From: Treponema sp.
GTDB taxonomy: Bacteria > Spirochaetota > Spirochaetia > Treponematales > Treponemataceae
Length of the DNA stretch: 64,000 nucleotides
Direction of reading: 5' to 3'
Assembly: GCA_016287815.1 (NCBI GenBank)
Contig: JAEEWW010000005.1
Location: 1 to 64,000 of the forward strand
Below are positions 29,871 through 38,994 of this stretch, piece after piece (the stretch's first letter is position 1; every line of letters starts with the position of its first letter). The notes under the pieces were generated by a model. It ran no database searches. It was not told the DNA's origin and was given only the letters and a program-made list of their open reading frames with translations. The translations under genes and the position numbers were made by a program.

Positions 29871-30707
29871 GTGATTATGGAGAGTTCTAGCTATCAACGG
29901 TATGTGAATGAAATTAGACGTTATGCCCTTTTAACAGCAGAAGAAGAGCATGAACTTGCAAAAAAGATTCAGAGCGGCGATAAAGATGCTCGTGTCCGCC
30001 TGGTAAAAAGTAATCTTCGTCTGGTTGCTTGTCTTGCCAAAAAATATGCATCTTCCAGAATTTCAATCATGGATTTGATTCAGGAAGGTAATTTAGGTCT
30101 TATGACTGCTGCATCCAAATATACCTGCGAATTCAATACACGCTTTTCTACTTATGCTTATGCCTGGATTTTGCAGTACATCCTTCGCTATATCCGCAAT
30201 AAATCTGATGCAATCACTTTGCCACATCGCAAAGAAGAACAGATTCGTGCTTTGCGCGCAGCCCGCGGTTATCTTGAACAGAAAAATGGCCGTCAGCCTT
30301 CTATTGAAGAACTTGCCTGCTATATTAGTCTTCCTGTAGATAAGGTAAGAAAACTTTATCAGTATGATCAGCCGATTTGCAGTCTTGATATCGAATGCAA
30401 TGAAGAAGGTGATGGTAAGATTGAAGATATGATTTCAGATGAAACATTCCAGCCGGAACAGCTTTACCTTAAGGAAGAGAAAAAAGCATGTGTCCGTGGA
30501 ATGGTTGAAATGCTCCCGGAACGCGAAAGACATGTAATTAATAGAAGATACAATCTTGACGGTTCAAACGAAGCTCAGACTTTGCGCGAGATGAGTAAGG
30601 TTATGGGAGTTTCTTCAGAAACTGTAAGACAGATTGAACTTCGTGCGGTAAGAAAACTCCGTGCTTTTGTAGACTCTTCAGAAATCCGAACTTTATATCA
30701 TGCATAA
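29871..30707 (+). CDS. RNA polymerase sigma-70 family factor
   Basis: Region 2 LRLVACLAKKYASSRISIMDLIQEGNLGLMTAASKY...FSTYAYAWI; region 4 LREMSKVMGVSSETVRQIELRAVRKLR. GTG at 29871 or ATG at 29877. Confidence 0.92.
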   Translation: MIMESSSYQRYVNEIRRYALLTAEEEHELAKKIQSGDKDARVRLVKSNLRLVACLAKKYASSRISIMDLIQEGNLGLMTAASKYTCEFNTRFSTYAYAWILQYILRYIRNKSDAITLPHRKEEQIRALRAARGYLEQKNGRQPSIEELACYISLPVDKVRKLYQYDQPICSLDIECNEEGDGKIEDMISDETFQPEQLYLKEEKKACVRGMVEMLPERERHVINRRYNLDGSNEAQTLREMSKVMGVSSETVRQIELRAVRKLRAFVDSSEIRTLYHA

Positions 30708-30837
30708 TTTCTAGACACTGCCTTGCAAAAATCGTAAAATAGGCAGTGTCACAGTAGAATTGCATTAAAGGCTGTCAGAATGACTGTGATGTCATATGAT
30801 AGCCTTATTTTTTTAGCAATGTTGATTAACGCTTATT

Positions 30838-32064
30838 ATGGCCAAAAAGAAAAAGACCTTTTTTAAAAAACCTAAGGTAAAAATTTCAATCTCGCAAACA
30901 ATAATACTGACTTCAATTATACTCTCAGCATGTATCCTTATGCTTGCATTCAGTGTGCTTTTTTCAGGTCAGAAAAAAACAGCCGGGAAGATAGATTCTA
31001 AACACTCTGTTGAAAAGGTTTCTGAACCGGCTAAATCTGAAAAGAATGCGGTGCAAAAAAAAGTTGAAGAGCCAAAGAAAAATTCCTCTGAAAAAAAAGC
31101 AACTGAAAAAAATAAATCCGGAAAAAATACGAAGAGTTCGCCGGCAAAAACTCCTGCCGGAAATGCAGCACCTGCACAAGCTGCGCCGGCACGTGATAAT
31201 TCTGTACATACTTCGCCTTCTCAAAAAGAACCTTTGCAGTCTGCGCCTGCTGCATCTGCTGCAAAACCCGAAGTGCCGGCGCATGATATCCCTGTTGCAA
31301 AACCCGAAGGCAAGGGAACTGTAGCACCTTCTGATGTTCCGGTTGTAAAAGATGAGCCTGTAAAAAATGAATATGGTATTCCTCAGGCAAAAAATAATGC
31401 CCAGCTTATTTTTGTATTTGATGACGGCGGACAGAACTTGAATCAGCTTAAAAAATATCTTGCGCTGCCGTTTCCGGTTTCGATTGCGGTTTTACCGAAG
31501 ATTGCACATTCGGCTGAAAGCGCACGGCTTATTAAAAATTCAATGCATGAGCTTATGCTGCATCAGCCTATGCAGGCTTTAAATCTTTCTGTAAATCCGG
31601 GGCCGGGCGCAATTACGCCGGAAATGGATGTGCATTCAGCACGCAGCCTTATAGCAGAAAATATTGCCGAGCTAGGCGGAGTTGCAGGCTTTAACAATCA
31701 TGAAGGCTCTTTGATTCTTGAAAATACGGTTCTGGTTGAAGCGATTATTGAAGAAGCTGAAAATCAGGGTGTTTTCTTTTTGGATTCAAAAACATCTGCT
31801 GCGTCAAAGGCGCCTGCTGTTGCTCAGGAAATGGGAACTAGAATTTACACACGGGATATTTTTCTGGATAATGTAAAGACGCGCGAAAATGTAATGTCTG
31901 AATTATTAAAAGGCCTTGAAATAGCCAATAAAAAAGGATATTGCATCATGATCGGGCATGTATGGTCAGCGGATTTAATTCCTGCTATATTAACGGAACT
32001 GTATCCTGTACTGAAAGAAAAAGGATATACTTTCTCTGTCGTTTCTAAATCTAAAGGCAGATAA
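30838..32064 (+). CDS. Divergent polysaccharide deacetylase (YibQ/DUF610-like)
   Basis: N-terminal TM, Lys/Ala/Pro linker, then LIFVFDDGGQNLNQLKKYL...LPFPVSIAVLPKI...HELMLHQPM...GFNNHEGS. Confidence 0.85.
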   Translation: MAKKKKTFFKKPKVKISISQTIILTSIILSACILMLAFSVLFSGQKKTAGKIDSKHSVEKVSEPAKSEKNAVQKKVEEPKKNSSEKKATEKNKSGKNTKSSPAKTPAGNAAPAQAAPARDNSVHTSPSQKEPLQSAPAASAAKPEVPAHDIPVAKPEGKGTVAPSDVPVVKDEPVKNEYGIPQAKNNAQLIFVFDDGGQNLNQLKKYLALPFPVSIAVLPKIAHSAESARLIKNSMHELMLHQPMQALNLSVNPGPGAITPEMDVHSARSLIAENIAELGGVAGFNNHEGSLILENTVLVEAIIEEAENQGVFFLDSKTSAASKAPAVAQEMGTRIYTRDIFLDNVKTRENVMSELLKGLEIANKKGYCIMIGHVWSADLIPAILTELYPVLKEKGYTFSVVSKSKGR

Positions 32065-32091
32065 GTATTTCGTAGCTGATTGGAGAATTAT

Positions 32092-33108
32092 ATGTTTGTA
32101 TTAGGAATAGAATCTTCATGTGATGAAACTGCTGCTGCAATTGTTGAAGACGGACATAAAATCATTAGCAATGTTGTTGCAACACAAATTCCTTTTCATC
32201 AGATTTATAAAGGTGTAGTACCAGAAATTGCAAGCCGTAAGCATGCTGAATGGATTTTACCAGTAGTTCGTCAGGCTCTTGAGCAGGCAAATATGAGTTT
32301 AAATCAAGTTGATGCAATTGCTGCTACGAACAGACCTGGGCTTATGGGTTCTCTTCTTGTTGGACTTACGTTCGGAAAAACTCTTGCATGGTCACTGAAC
32401 AAGCCTTTTATTGCAATAAATCACATGCTCGGACATTTGTACGCAGCTCATCTTGTTCAGGATATTCCGTATCCGTATCTTGGGCTTTTGGTTTCTGGCG
32501 GACATACGATTATCTGCAAGGTAAACGGATTTGATGACCTTGAAATTCTCGGAACTACAGTTGATGATTCTGTAGGCGAAGCCTTTGATAAGGTTTCTAA
32601 GTTTTACGGATTGGGGTATCCGGGCGGAGTTGTCATAGATAATCTTGCAAAAAAGGGTAATGCAGAAGCAGCTCATTTTCCTGTTCCAAAGCTTGATAAA
32701 GAAGAGCACAGATATGATGTTTCTTTCAGCGGATTGAAAACGGCTGTAATTCAGCAGCGTGATTTATTCTGGAACGATAAATTTGAAAAGACGAATGAAA
32801 ACATGTGTGCAGCTTTTCAGGAAACTGCGTGCAAAACGATTACAAGCCGTTTGTTCAGAGCGGTCGAAGATACAGGGCTTAAAACTGTAGTTGCAGGTGG
32901 CGGCGTTGCTGCAAATTCAAGACTTCGCGAACTTCTTGCAGAAAGAAAGGATATAAACTGTATTTTCCCTCCGTTAAAACTTTGCGGAGATAATGGTGCT
33001 ATGATTGCGGGAGTTGCATATCACTTTTTGGCAAGAGGAGATAGAAGTCCGTGGAATACAACCGCCAGTGCGAGAATCCCGCAGTTTAAGCGCGGCTTAA
33101 AACGATAA
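32092..33108 (+). CDS. tsaD: tRNA N6-adenosine threonylcarbamoyltransferase
   Basis: MFVLGIESSCDETAAAIVEDG, NHMLGHLYAAHL, LVSGGHT, VVAGGGVAANSRLRELL. Confidence 0.96.
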   Translation: MFVLGIESSCDETAAAIVEDGHKIISNVVATQIPFHQIYKGVVPEIASRKHAEWILPVVRQALEQANMSLNQVDAIAATNRPGLMGSLLVGLTFGKTLAWSLNKPFIAINHMLGHLYAAHLVQDIPYPYLGLLVSGGHTIICKVNGFDDLEILGTTVDDSVGEAFDKVSKFYGLGYPGGVVIDNLAKKGNAEAAHFPVPKLDKEEHRYDVSFSGLKTAVIQQRDLFWNDKFEKTNENMCAAFQETACKTITSRLFRAVEDTGLKTVVAGGGVAANSRLRELLAERKDINCIFPPLKLCGDNGAMIAGVAYHFLARGDRSPWNTTASARIPQFKRGLKR

Positions 33109-33279
33109 GGTTTTGAAGAAATTTTTTCAAAGGCTTGTTGAATAGCGATTGCAGTAAAACAGATTTATGATAAAATAATAAGTAAGTGCTGGAAAATTCC
33201 GTCTTTTTATGCGGAAAAGGTAATTCCCGCACTTTCTGGAAAAATTTGGTTTTTCGGTTAGTAAATTTTGGAGTTAATA

Positions 33280-33645
33280 ATGTACGAATCTAGAGAAGAT
33301 TATCTTGAGACTATATTGATTTTGCAGAAACAAAATGGCTTTGTACGCTCTGTTGATGTAGCAAAACATATGGGTGTTTCTAAACCGAGTGTTAGCCGTG
33401 CTATGGATGTTTTGTCTTCCGGCGGATTCATAACATTTGGGCTTGGCAATATGATAAAGCTTACGGAAGAAGGCGAAAAAAAAGCTGAAAGTGTTTACGG
33501 CCGTCATCTTCTGTTAACTGATTTTTTTGTAAAAATTACTGGTGTGCCCAGGGAACAGGCTGAAGAAAATGCATGTCGCGTTGAGCATGCAATCGATGCT
33601 GATGTTGAACAGGGAATCCGCAAATGGATGGAAGACAATAAGTAG
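33280..33645 (+). CDS. DtxR/MntR-family metal-dependent regulator
   Basis: YESREDYLETILILQKQNGFVRSVDVAKHMGVSKPSVSRAMDVL; RVEHAIDADVEQGI. About 122 aa, lacks an SH3-like C-terminal domain. Confidence 0.88.
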   Translation: MYESREDYLETILILQKQNGFVRSVDVAKHMGVSKPSVSRAMDVLSSGGFITFGLGNMIKLTEEGEKKAESVYGRHLLLTDFFVKITGVPREQAEENACRVEHAIDADVEQGIRKWMEDNK

Positions 33646-33664
33646 GATATTTTGATCTTTTGAA

Positions 33665-33694
33665 AAGGCACTGCGAATGCAGTGCCTTTTTTTT
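33665..33694 (+). terminator. Intrinsic terminator after the dtxR-like gene
   Basis: AAGGCACTGC-gaat-GCAGTGCCTT followed by a T-run. Confidence 0.8.
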
Positions 33695-33734
33695 TATGCC
33701 ATGCGCTAAAAAAAAGTTAAACGATTATTCTAAA

Positions 33735-33775
33735 AGTTATTGACATAAAATAAAAGTTACTATAAGCTAACTATG
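33735..33775 (+). promoter_or_regulatory. Putative metal-regulated promoter of the DUF3793 gene
   Basis: TTGACA...GTTACTATAAGCTAACTAT (motif 33756-33771); near-identical block upstream of the feo operon. Confidence 0.5.
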
Positions 33776-33815
33776 TAATCAGGCAGAGATAGAAAGCCGG
33801 TACGGGTGGTGGAAA

Positions 33816-34385
33816 ATGTCTTTTGAACAGCTTGTGATTTGTCATTGTGCTCCGGTTTTACGGGGAATAAAGATTTCTAATCTTGTAAGCTGCTCAAAAC
33901 AGGATTTTCCATTTGCTAAAAGAGAAGCAGAAAACTTGAACAGGCGTTTTGAGCCGTTCGGCTTAAAGTGTTCAGTTCTTTGCGAATGCAAAAATTTTTC
34001 TTTGATTTTTGTTTATGATTGCTGCAAATTGGAAAACTTTTTAAGTGAACATGACAACAGGGAATATCTTGAATCTGTTGGTTACAGCTGCGTTTCTACA
34101 GAATGTATGCTTTCTGAGCTTGCACAAAGAATTAACGGGCGCAAGGAATTCCCGCATGAAATCGGTTCGTTTTTAGGTTATCCGATTGAAGATGTTGTGG
34201 GCTTTACCAGAAACCATGGAGCTAATTTTAAGTATTCGGGTTACTGGAAAGTTTATGGAGATATCAGAAAAGCAAAAGCTCTTTTTGCAAGCTTTGATTT
34301 ATGCAGCAGAAAATGTTCAAAGCTTGCTATGAATGGCTTTTCTATTGAAGAAGTAATTAATTATGCGGATTTGCAGTCTGCATAA
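33816..34385 (+). CDS. DUF3793 family protein
   Basis: HEIGSFLGYPIEDVVGFTRNHGANFKYSGYWKVYGD signature; located beside iron-related genes. Confidence 0.8.
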   Translation: MSFEQLVICHCAPVLRGIKISNLVSCSKQDFPFAKREAENLNRRFEPFGLKCSVLCECKNFSLIFVYDCCKLENFLSEHDNREYLESVGYSCVSTECMLSELAQRINGRKEFPHEIGSFLGYPIEDVVGFTRNHGANFKYSGYWKVYGDIRKAKALFASFDLCSRKCSKLAMNGFSIEEVINYADLQSA

Positions 34386-34461
34386 AAAGATATTTTAATT
34401 TTTGTAGCCTTGGCTTGTGTCCAGATGAGAGTGGCTTAGGCTGTAAAATGTGGAGGATTTT

Positions 34462-34875
34462 ATGGGAAAGGCAGTTATTGTTTACGCTAGTACAACTGGA
34501 AACACAGAAGCTATGGCAAATGCAATTAAAGAAGGAGCTCCTGAAGCAGATTTGTTTAGCGTTGCAGATACATCAAGTGGTGCTGTGTCAGGATATGACA
34601 CTTTGATTCTTGGAAGTCCTGCTATGGGCAGCGAAGTTCTTGAAGATTCTATGGAATCACTTTTCAGCGAACTTGAAGGAAGCCTTGCAGGTAAAAAGGT
34701 TGCCCTCTTTGGTTCTTATGACTGGGGCGACGGACAGTGGCTCCGCGATTGGGCTGACCGTGTAACAGCTGCAGGAGCAACATTGGTTGGAGAACCTTTG
34801 AAAATCCAGACAACTCCTGATGATGCAGGACTTGCTTCTTGCCGCGATTTTGGTAAGGCAGTTGTTTCTGCATAA
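34462..34875 (+). CDS. Flavodoxin
   Basis: MGKAVIVYASTTGNTEAMANAI, LILGSPAMGSE, VALFGSYDWGDGQWLRDWADR. Confidence 0.93.
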   Translation: MGKAVIVYASTTGNTEAMANAIKEGAPEADLFSVADTSSGAVSGYDTLILGSPAMGSEVLEDSMESLFSELEGSLAGKKVALFGSYDWGDGQWLRDWADRVTAAGATLVGEPLKIQTTPDDAGLASCRDFGKAVVSA

Positions 34876-35257
34876 CGGATTTTGTTTTTATGGAAGCGCT
34901 TTGCTTGTTATGAGAATATGCGGGCAGGGCGGCTTCCCTGATTTTGGGGATAAGTTTTAGAGTAATGTAAGCACGGTTTTAATTGTGTTTACGAAATACT
35001 AAGTATACAGTTTCCTGGATTTGGTTGTTAAAACGTCGTTTTGCACAACCTGGTCCGCAGTTTTTTACTGCATCATGTCAAAATGTTTCCCTCGTTTTGG
35101 AGGCGGCTGAAGTTACCGTATTCAGTCGCCTTTTTTTATGCATGTGGCTAATTATTCAAATTGGTGTACCGGGAAAATAAAGAAGACAATGAGTCTTTCA
35201 GCTCATTGTCTTTCGTTTGAACGGCGTATTCAGTCGCCTTTTTTTATCGCCTGCTTT

Positions 35258-35503
35258 TTACCAGAACAGACCTTTCTTTGTATAAGGTTCTTCAGAAACA
35301 GAAACTACTGTGTAACCTGTGTCTTCTATCGCTTTTTTTAATTCATCATGGTTAAGAGCAGATTCAGAAATAATTTCTGTAAGAGCTTTTTTATGGCTTG
35401 ATTTTACTTTTTTTACGTTGAAATTACCGCGGATAACGTCATTAATGTGGCTTTCGCACATGGAACATGACATTCCTGTTATATTACAAATTGTTTTAAT
35501 CAA
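35258..35503 (-). CDS. Heavy-metal-associated (HMA)-like small protein
   Basis: 81 aa; ITGMSCSMCESHINDVIR (CxxC of HMA fold). Confidence 0.75.
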   Translation of the reverse strand: MIKTICNITGMSCSMCESHINDVIRGNFNVKKVKSSHKKALTEIISESALNHDELKKAIEDTGYTVVSVSEEPYTKKGLFW

Positions 35504-35508
35504 TTATT

Positions 35509-35673
35509 TCTCCTGTAAAAAGTCAAGAAGAAAGTTTCAACTTTCGATTGACTTTTTAAGCACATTCATAACGAAGTGAGAATGTGCAGTTGATATGAAA
35601 GTTTGCGACGCAAACTTTTGAAGATAAAAACTGACGGCATTTCGGCAGTTTTTATCTCACTCTCCTGTAAAAA
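35509..35673 (-). repeat. Hairpin-rich insertion flanked by direct repeats TCTCCTGTAAAAA, upstream of the HMA gene
   Basis: Identical 13-mers at 35509-35521 and 35661-35673 enclosing several strong hairpins. Confidence 0.6.
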
Positions 35674-35718
35674 AAAGCTGCCTAATCTCTTTTAGACAGC
35701 CTTTATGGTTTTCTTAAA

Positions 35719-35955
35719 TTATTTAGAAGCGTGGCAGGAATGTGTAGTCGTGGAACTAATTCTGCTTCCTATACAACTGCCACCGCAGCCGCTGCAACCA
35801 GAGCAACCTCCGCCACAGCCGCCGTTTTTTGCGGCAAGTTTTTTTTCTTTAATCATATTGAAAATGATAAAAGAAACGATTGCCAGCAATATAAATGAAA
35901 CTAAAACTGTTCCCATAAAATCTCCTGCCATTGTGGCTTTCGCTGAAATATTCAA
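35719..35955 (-). CDS. FeoB-associated Cys-rich membrane protein
   Basis: 78 aa: one TM then KNGGCGGGCSGCSGCGGSC; directly downstream of feoB. Confidence 0.85.
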   Translation of the reverse strand: MNISAKATMAGDFMGTVLVSFILLAIVSFIIFNMIKEKKLAAKNGGCGGGCSGCSGCGGSCIGSRISSTTTHSCHASK

Positions 35956-35996
35956 GACGGGCTGTATCCGTGCAACCCGTTCATGTAAATTAAGCG

Positions 35997-38387
35997 TTAT
36001 TTTGCATATTTATCTTTTCTTACGATAAAGTAAATCATTCCTACAAGGGCTGCAACTGCAAATACAAGCCCGATTACGCTTCCGGCACCTGTAATTCCGT
36101 TTGTAATAACGTTACCAAACTGATTAACAAGGAAAGCAATTAAGTAAGCAAAACCACATTCATAGCCGATTGCAAACCAGAACCATTTTGCATTGTTCAT
36201 TTCCCGCTTAATAGCACCCATAGCTGCAAAACAAGGAGCACACAAAAGGTTAAAAATAAGGAATGACATACCTGTTACAGAAGTAAATGCTTCTGCAAGA
36301 TTTGCCCATGCTTCTTCGCCGCCGTAAAGAATACCCATTGTACCAACAATGTTTTCTTTTGCTACAAGACCTGTAATGGAAGCAACGGCTGCCTGCCAGT
36401 TACCCCAGCCGAGCGGGCTGAAAATCCAGGCGATTGCGCCGCCAACTTTTGCAAGTATAGAACAGTCCATCTGATCTTCTTCAAGCATTCCGAATGCACC
36501 GTCAGCCCATCCAAAGAAAGAAAGGAACCAGATAACGATTGTAGAAAGAAGAATGATTGTTCCTGCTTTCTTGATGAATGACCAGCCGCGTTCCCACATA
36601 GAGCGTAAAAGGTTACCCAGTGTAGGCCAGTGATAAGCCGGCAATTCCATTACGAACGGAGCAACATCACCTGCAAACATCTTTGTCTTTTTAAGCATGA
36701 TACCGGAAATTACGATTGCTGCAATTCCAAGGAAGTAAGCACCTGTTGCTATCCATGCAGCGCCGCCAAAAATAGCACCGGCAACCATTGCGATAAACGG
36801 AGTTTTTGCACCACAAGGAATAAATGTTGTTGTCATAATAGTCATCTTTCTGTCGCGGTCGTTTTCAATTGTGCGGCTTGCCATAATACCAGGAATTCCA
36901 CAGCCTGTACCTACAAGCATTGGAATGAATGATTTTCCTGAAAGACCGAAGCGGCGGAAAATCCTGTCCATGATAAACGCAATACGAGCCATATAACCGC
37001 AAGCTTCAAGGAATGCAAGCATAAAGAACAGAACAAGCATCTGTGGAACAAATCCAAGAACAGCCCCTACACCGGCAACAATACCGTCAAGAATAAGACC
37101 CGAAAGCCAGTCTGCACAGCCTGCTTTTTCAAGCCAGCTTCCGATTACTGCCGGAACACCCGGAACCCAGATTCCAAAATCTTCAGGAGACGGACCTTCT
37201 TCGCCGTACTTTTCAACAGCAGCCTTTGCATTTTCAACGTCTTCAGAGCTGAATTCAATCGGTTCTGAAAGTTCAAGAGTTTCTTCATCCTGAACAATGT
37301 ATGTTGTTTCTCCGTTTTCAAATGCTTCAAGGATTGCAGGTGCATCGCCAAACTCTTCAGCGGCTTCTTCGTAAGCACCTGTACCGATTCCAAGCAAATG
37401 CCATCCGTCGCCGAACAACCCGTCGTTTGCCCAGTCTGTAGCGGCAGAACCAACTGTTACCATTGCAATATAGTAAACAAGATACATAATTACCGCAAAA
37501 ATCGGCAATGCTGCCCAGCGGTTTGTAATTACGCGGTCAATTTTGTCAGAAACTGTAAGTGAACTTGAACGGTTTTTCTTTGTAACACAGCTTTTAATAA
37601 TTGATTCAATATACTTATAGCGTTCAGCTGTAATAATTGATTCTGAATCATCATCAAGTTCTTTTTCGCAGGATTTAATGTCTTCATCAATATGAGAAAG
37701 GGTATCTGCGCTTATTTCAAGACCTTCTGCGTCCTTTAACTGTTCAACAGCTTTAGAATCGCGTTCAAAAAGTTTTACAGAATACCATCTCTGTTTTTCT
37801 TCCGGCAGAGAATGAATTGCAGCTTCTTCAATATGAGCAAGTGCATGTTCTACGCAGGATTCAAAACGGTGCTGGTAAAGCATGGCCTTGCCGGATTTTC
37901 CGGCTTCAACAGCAGCTTCAGCTGCTTCCATGCATCCTTTATTTTTAAGGGCAGAAATTTCATAAACAGGGCAGCCTAAGGCTTTAGACATTGCGTCAAT
38001 ATGGATTTTGTCACCATTTTTTCTTACAACATCCATCATGTTAACGGCAATTACCATTGGAATGCCAAGTTCTGCAAGCTGTGTTGTAAGATAAAGGTTT
38101 CTTTCAAGGTTTGTACCGTCAATGATATTAAGGATTGCGTCCGGACGTTCCTTTGCAAGATAATTTCTTGAAACAACTTCTTCCAGTGTATATGGAGAAA
38201 GTGAATAAATACCCGGAAGGTCCATAATGATTACTTCATCATCTTTTGAAGTATGACCTTTTAATTTACCTTCTTTCTTTTCAACTGTAACTCCAGGCCA
38301 GTTACCAACAAACTGGTTTGAACCTGTAAGTGCGTTGAACAATGTTGTTTTACCGGCGTTCGGGTTACCGGCTAATGCAATTTTCAT
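35997..38387 (-). CDS. feoB: Ferrous iron transport protein B
   Basis: GNPNAGKTTLFNALTGSNQFVGNWPGVTVEKKEG, MDLPGIYSLSPYTLEE, C-terminal Gate domains. Confidence 0.96.
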   Translation of the reverse strand: MKIALAGNPNAGKTTLFNALTGSNQFVGNWPGVTVEKKEGKLKGHTSKDDEVIIMDLPGIYSLSPYTLEEVVSRNYLAKERPDAILNIIDGTNLERNLYLTTQLAELGIPMVIAVNMMDVVRKNGDKIHIDAMSKALGCPVYEISALKNKGCMEAAEAAVEAGKSGKAMLYQHRFESCVEHALAHIEEAAIHSLPEEKQRWYSVKLFERDSKAVEQLKDAEGLEISADTLSHIDEDIKSCEKELDDDSESIITAERYKYIESIIKSCVTKKNRSSSLTVSDKIDRVITNRWAALPIFAVIMYLVYYIAMVTVGSAATDWANDGLFGDGWHLLGIGTGAYEEAAEEFGDAPAILEAFENGETTYIVQDEETLELSEPIEFSSEDVENAKAAVEKYGEEGPSPEDFGIWVPGVPAVIGSWLEKAGCADWLSGLILDGIVAGVGAVLGFVPQMLVLFFMLAFLEACGYMARIAFIMDRIFRRFGLSGKSFIPMLVGTGCGIPGIMASRTIENDRDRKMTIMTTTFIPCGAKTPFIAMVAGAIFGGAAWIATGAYFLGIAAIVISGIMLKKTKMFAGDVAPFVMELPAYHWPTLGNLLRSMWERGWSFIKKAGTIILLSTIVIWFLSFFGWADGAFGMLEEDQMDCSILAKVGGAIAWIFSPLGWGNWQAAVASITGLVAKENIVGTMGILYGGEEAWANLAEAFTSVTGMSFLIFNLLCAPCFAAMGAIKREMNNAKWFWFAIGYECGFAYLIAFLVNQFGNVITNGITGAGSVIGLVFAVAALVGMIYFIVRKDKYAK

Positions 38388-38405
38388 ATATTTCTACCTC
38401 TCTGC

Positions 38406-38627
38406 TTACTTTTCTACATCAATAAGTTCTGCGTCAGCCTTGCGGACTGAAAGTTCATAACCGCGCACAGTAATTTCTACAGGATCTCCAAGCGGGGCAA
38501 CTTTACGCACAAAAATTTCAACGCCCTTTGTAATTCCCATGTCCATGATTCGCCGTTTTACGGCTCCTTCGCCATTGAGCTTTACGACTTTAATCGTTTC
38601 TCCTGGTTTAACTTCCCTTAATGTCAT
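38406..38627 (-). CDS. feoA: Ferrous iron transport protein A
   Basis: 73-aa FeoA domain, KRRIMDMGITKGVEIFVRKVAPLGDPVEITVRGYELSVRKADA. Confidence 0.9.
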   Translation of the reverse strand: MTLREVKPGETIKVVKLNGEGAVKRRIMDMGITKGVEIFVRKVAPLGDPVEITVRGYELSVRKADAELIDVEK

Positions 38628-38637
38628 ATATATTCTC

Positions 38638-38847
38638 CTAAATTTTTATTTTTCCCGCCATCTCTTTGCTGATTGCAACGCGTGCGTCCTTTATCTGAAC
38701 AATTACGTTCCCGCCTGCAACGGAAATAACTGAAATTTCTGAGCCAACTACAAAACCTAAGTTTTTAAGATGATGCTGAGTTTCTTCCAGTCCGCCGATT
38801 TTTTTAATCAGATATTCTTCTCCGATATTAGCCATGTATAAGGGCAT
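38638..38847 (-). CDS. Second FeoA-domain protein
   Basis: 69 aa; QHHLKNLGFVVGSEISVISVAGGNVIVQIKDARVAISKEMAGKI. Confidence 0.85.
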   Translation of the reverse strand: MPLYMANIGEEYLIKKIGGLEETQHHLKNLGFVVGSEISVISVAGGNVIVQIKDARVAISKEMAGKIKI

Positions 38848-38899
38848 TTTTTCCCCCGATTAAAGAAATGTAAATTTTGTTAGTTTTGCCTAATTTTTT

Positions 38900-38945
38900 G
38901 TGTATCTATTAAGTTAGCTTTATATAACAAAAATGTCAATAATTT
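38900..38945 (-). promoter_or_regulatory. Putative feo operon promoter with candidate metal-regulator operator
   Basis: Minus strand TTGACATTTTTGTTATATAAAGCTAACTTAATAG; motif at 38913-38928. Confidence 0.5.
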
Positions 38946-38994
38946 AATAATAATTATATCCCGCTTTTTTTGAGGTCAGTTTTTTTTAGAAGAA

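Noticed and set aside
34983-35341. Two short plus-strand ORFs (65 and 67 aa) after flavodoxin
   Set aside because: They translate terminator hairpins and duplicated T-runs.
35705-36028. 107-aa plus-strand ORF with Pro-rich segment (PPQPLQPEQPPPQPP)
   Set aside because: Antisense of the Gly/Cys-rich FeoB-associated protein.
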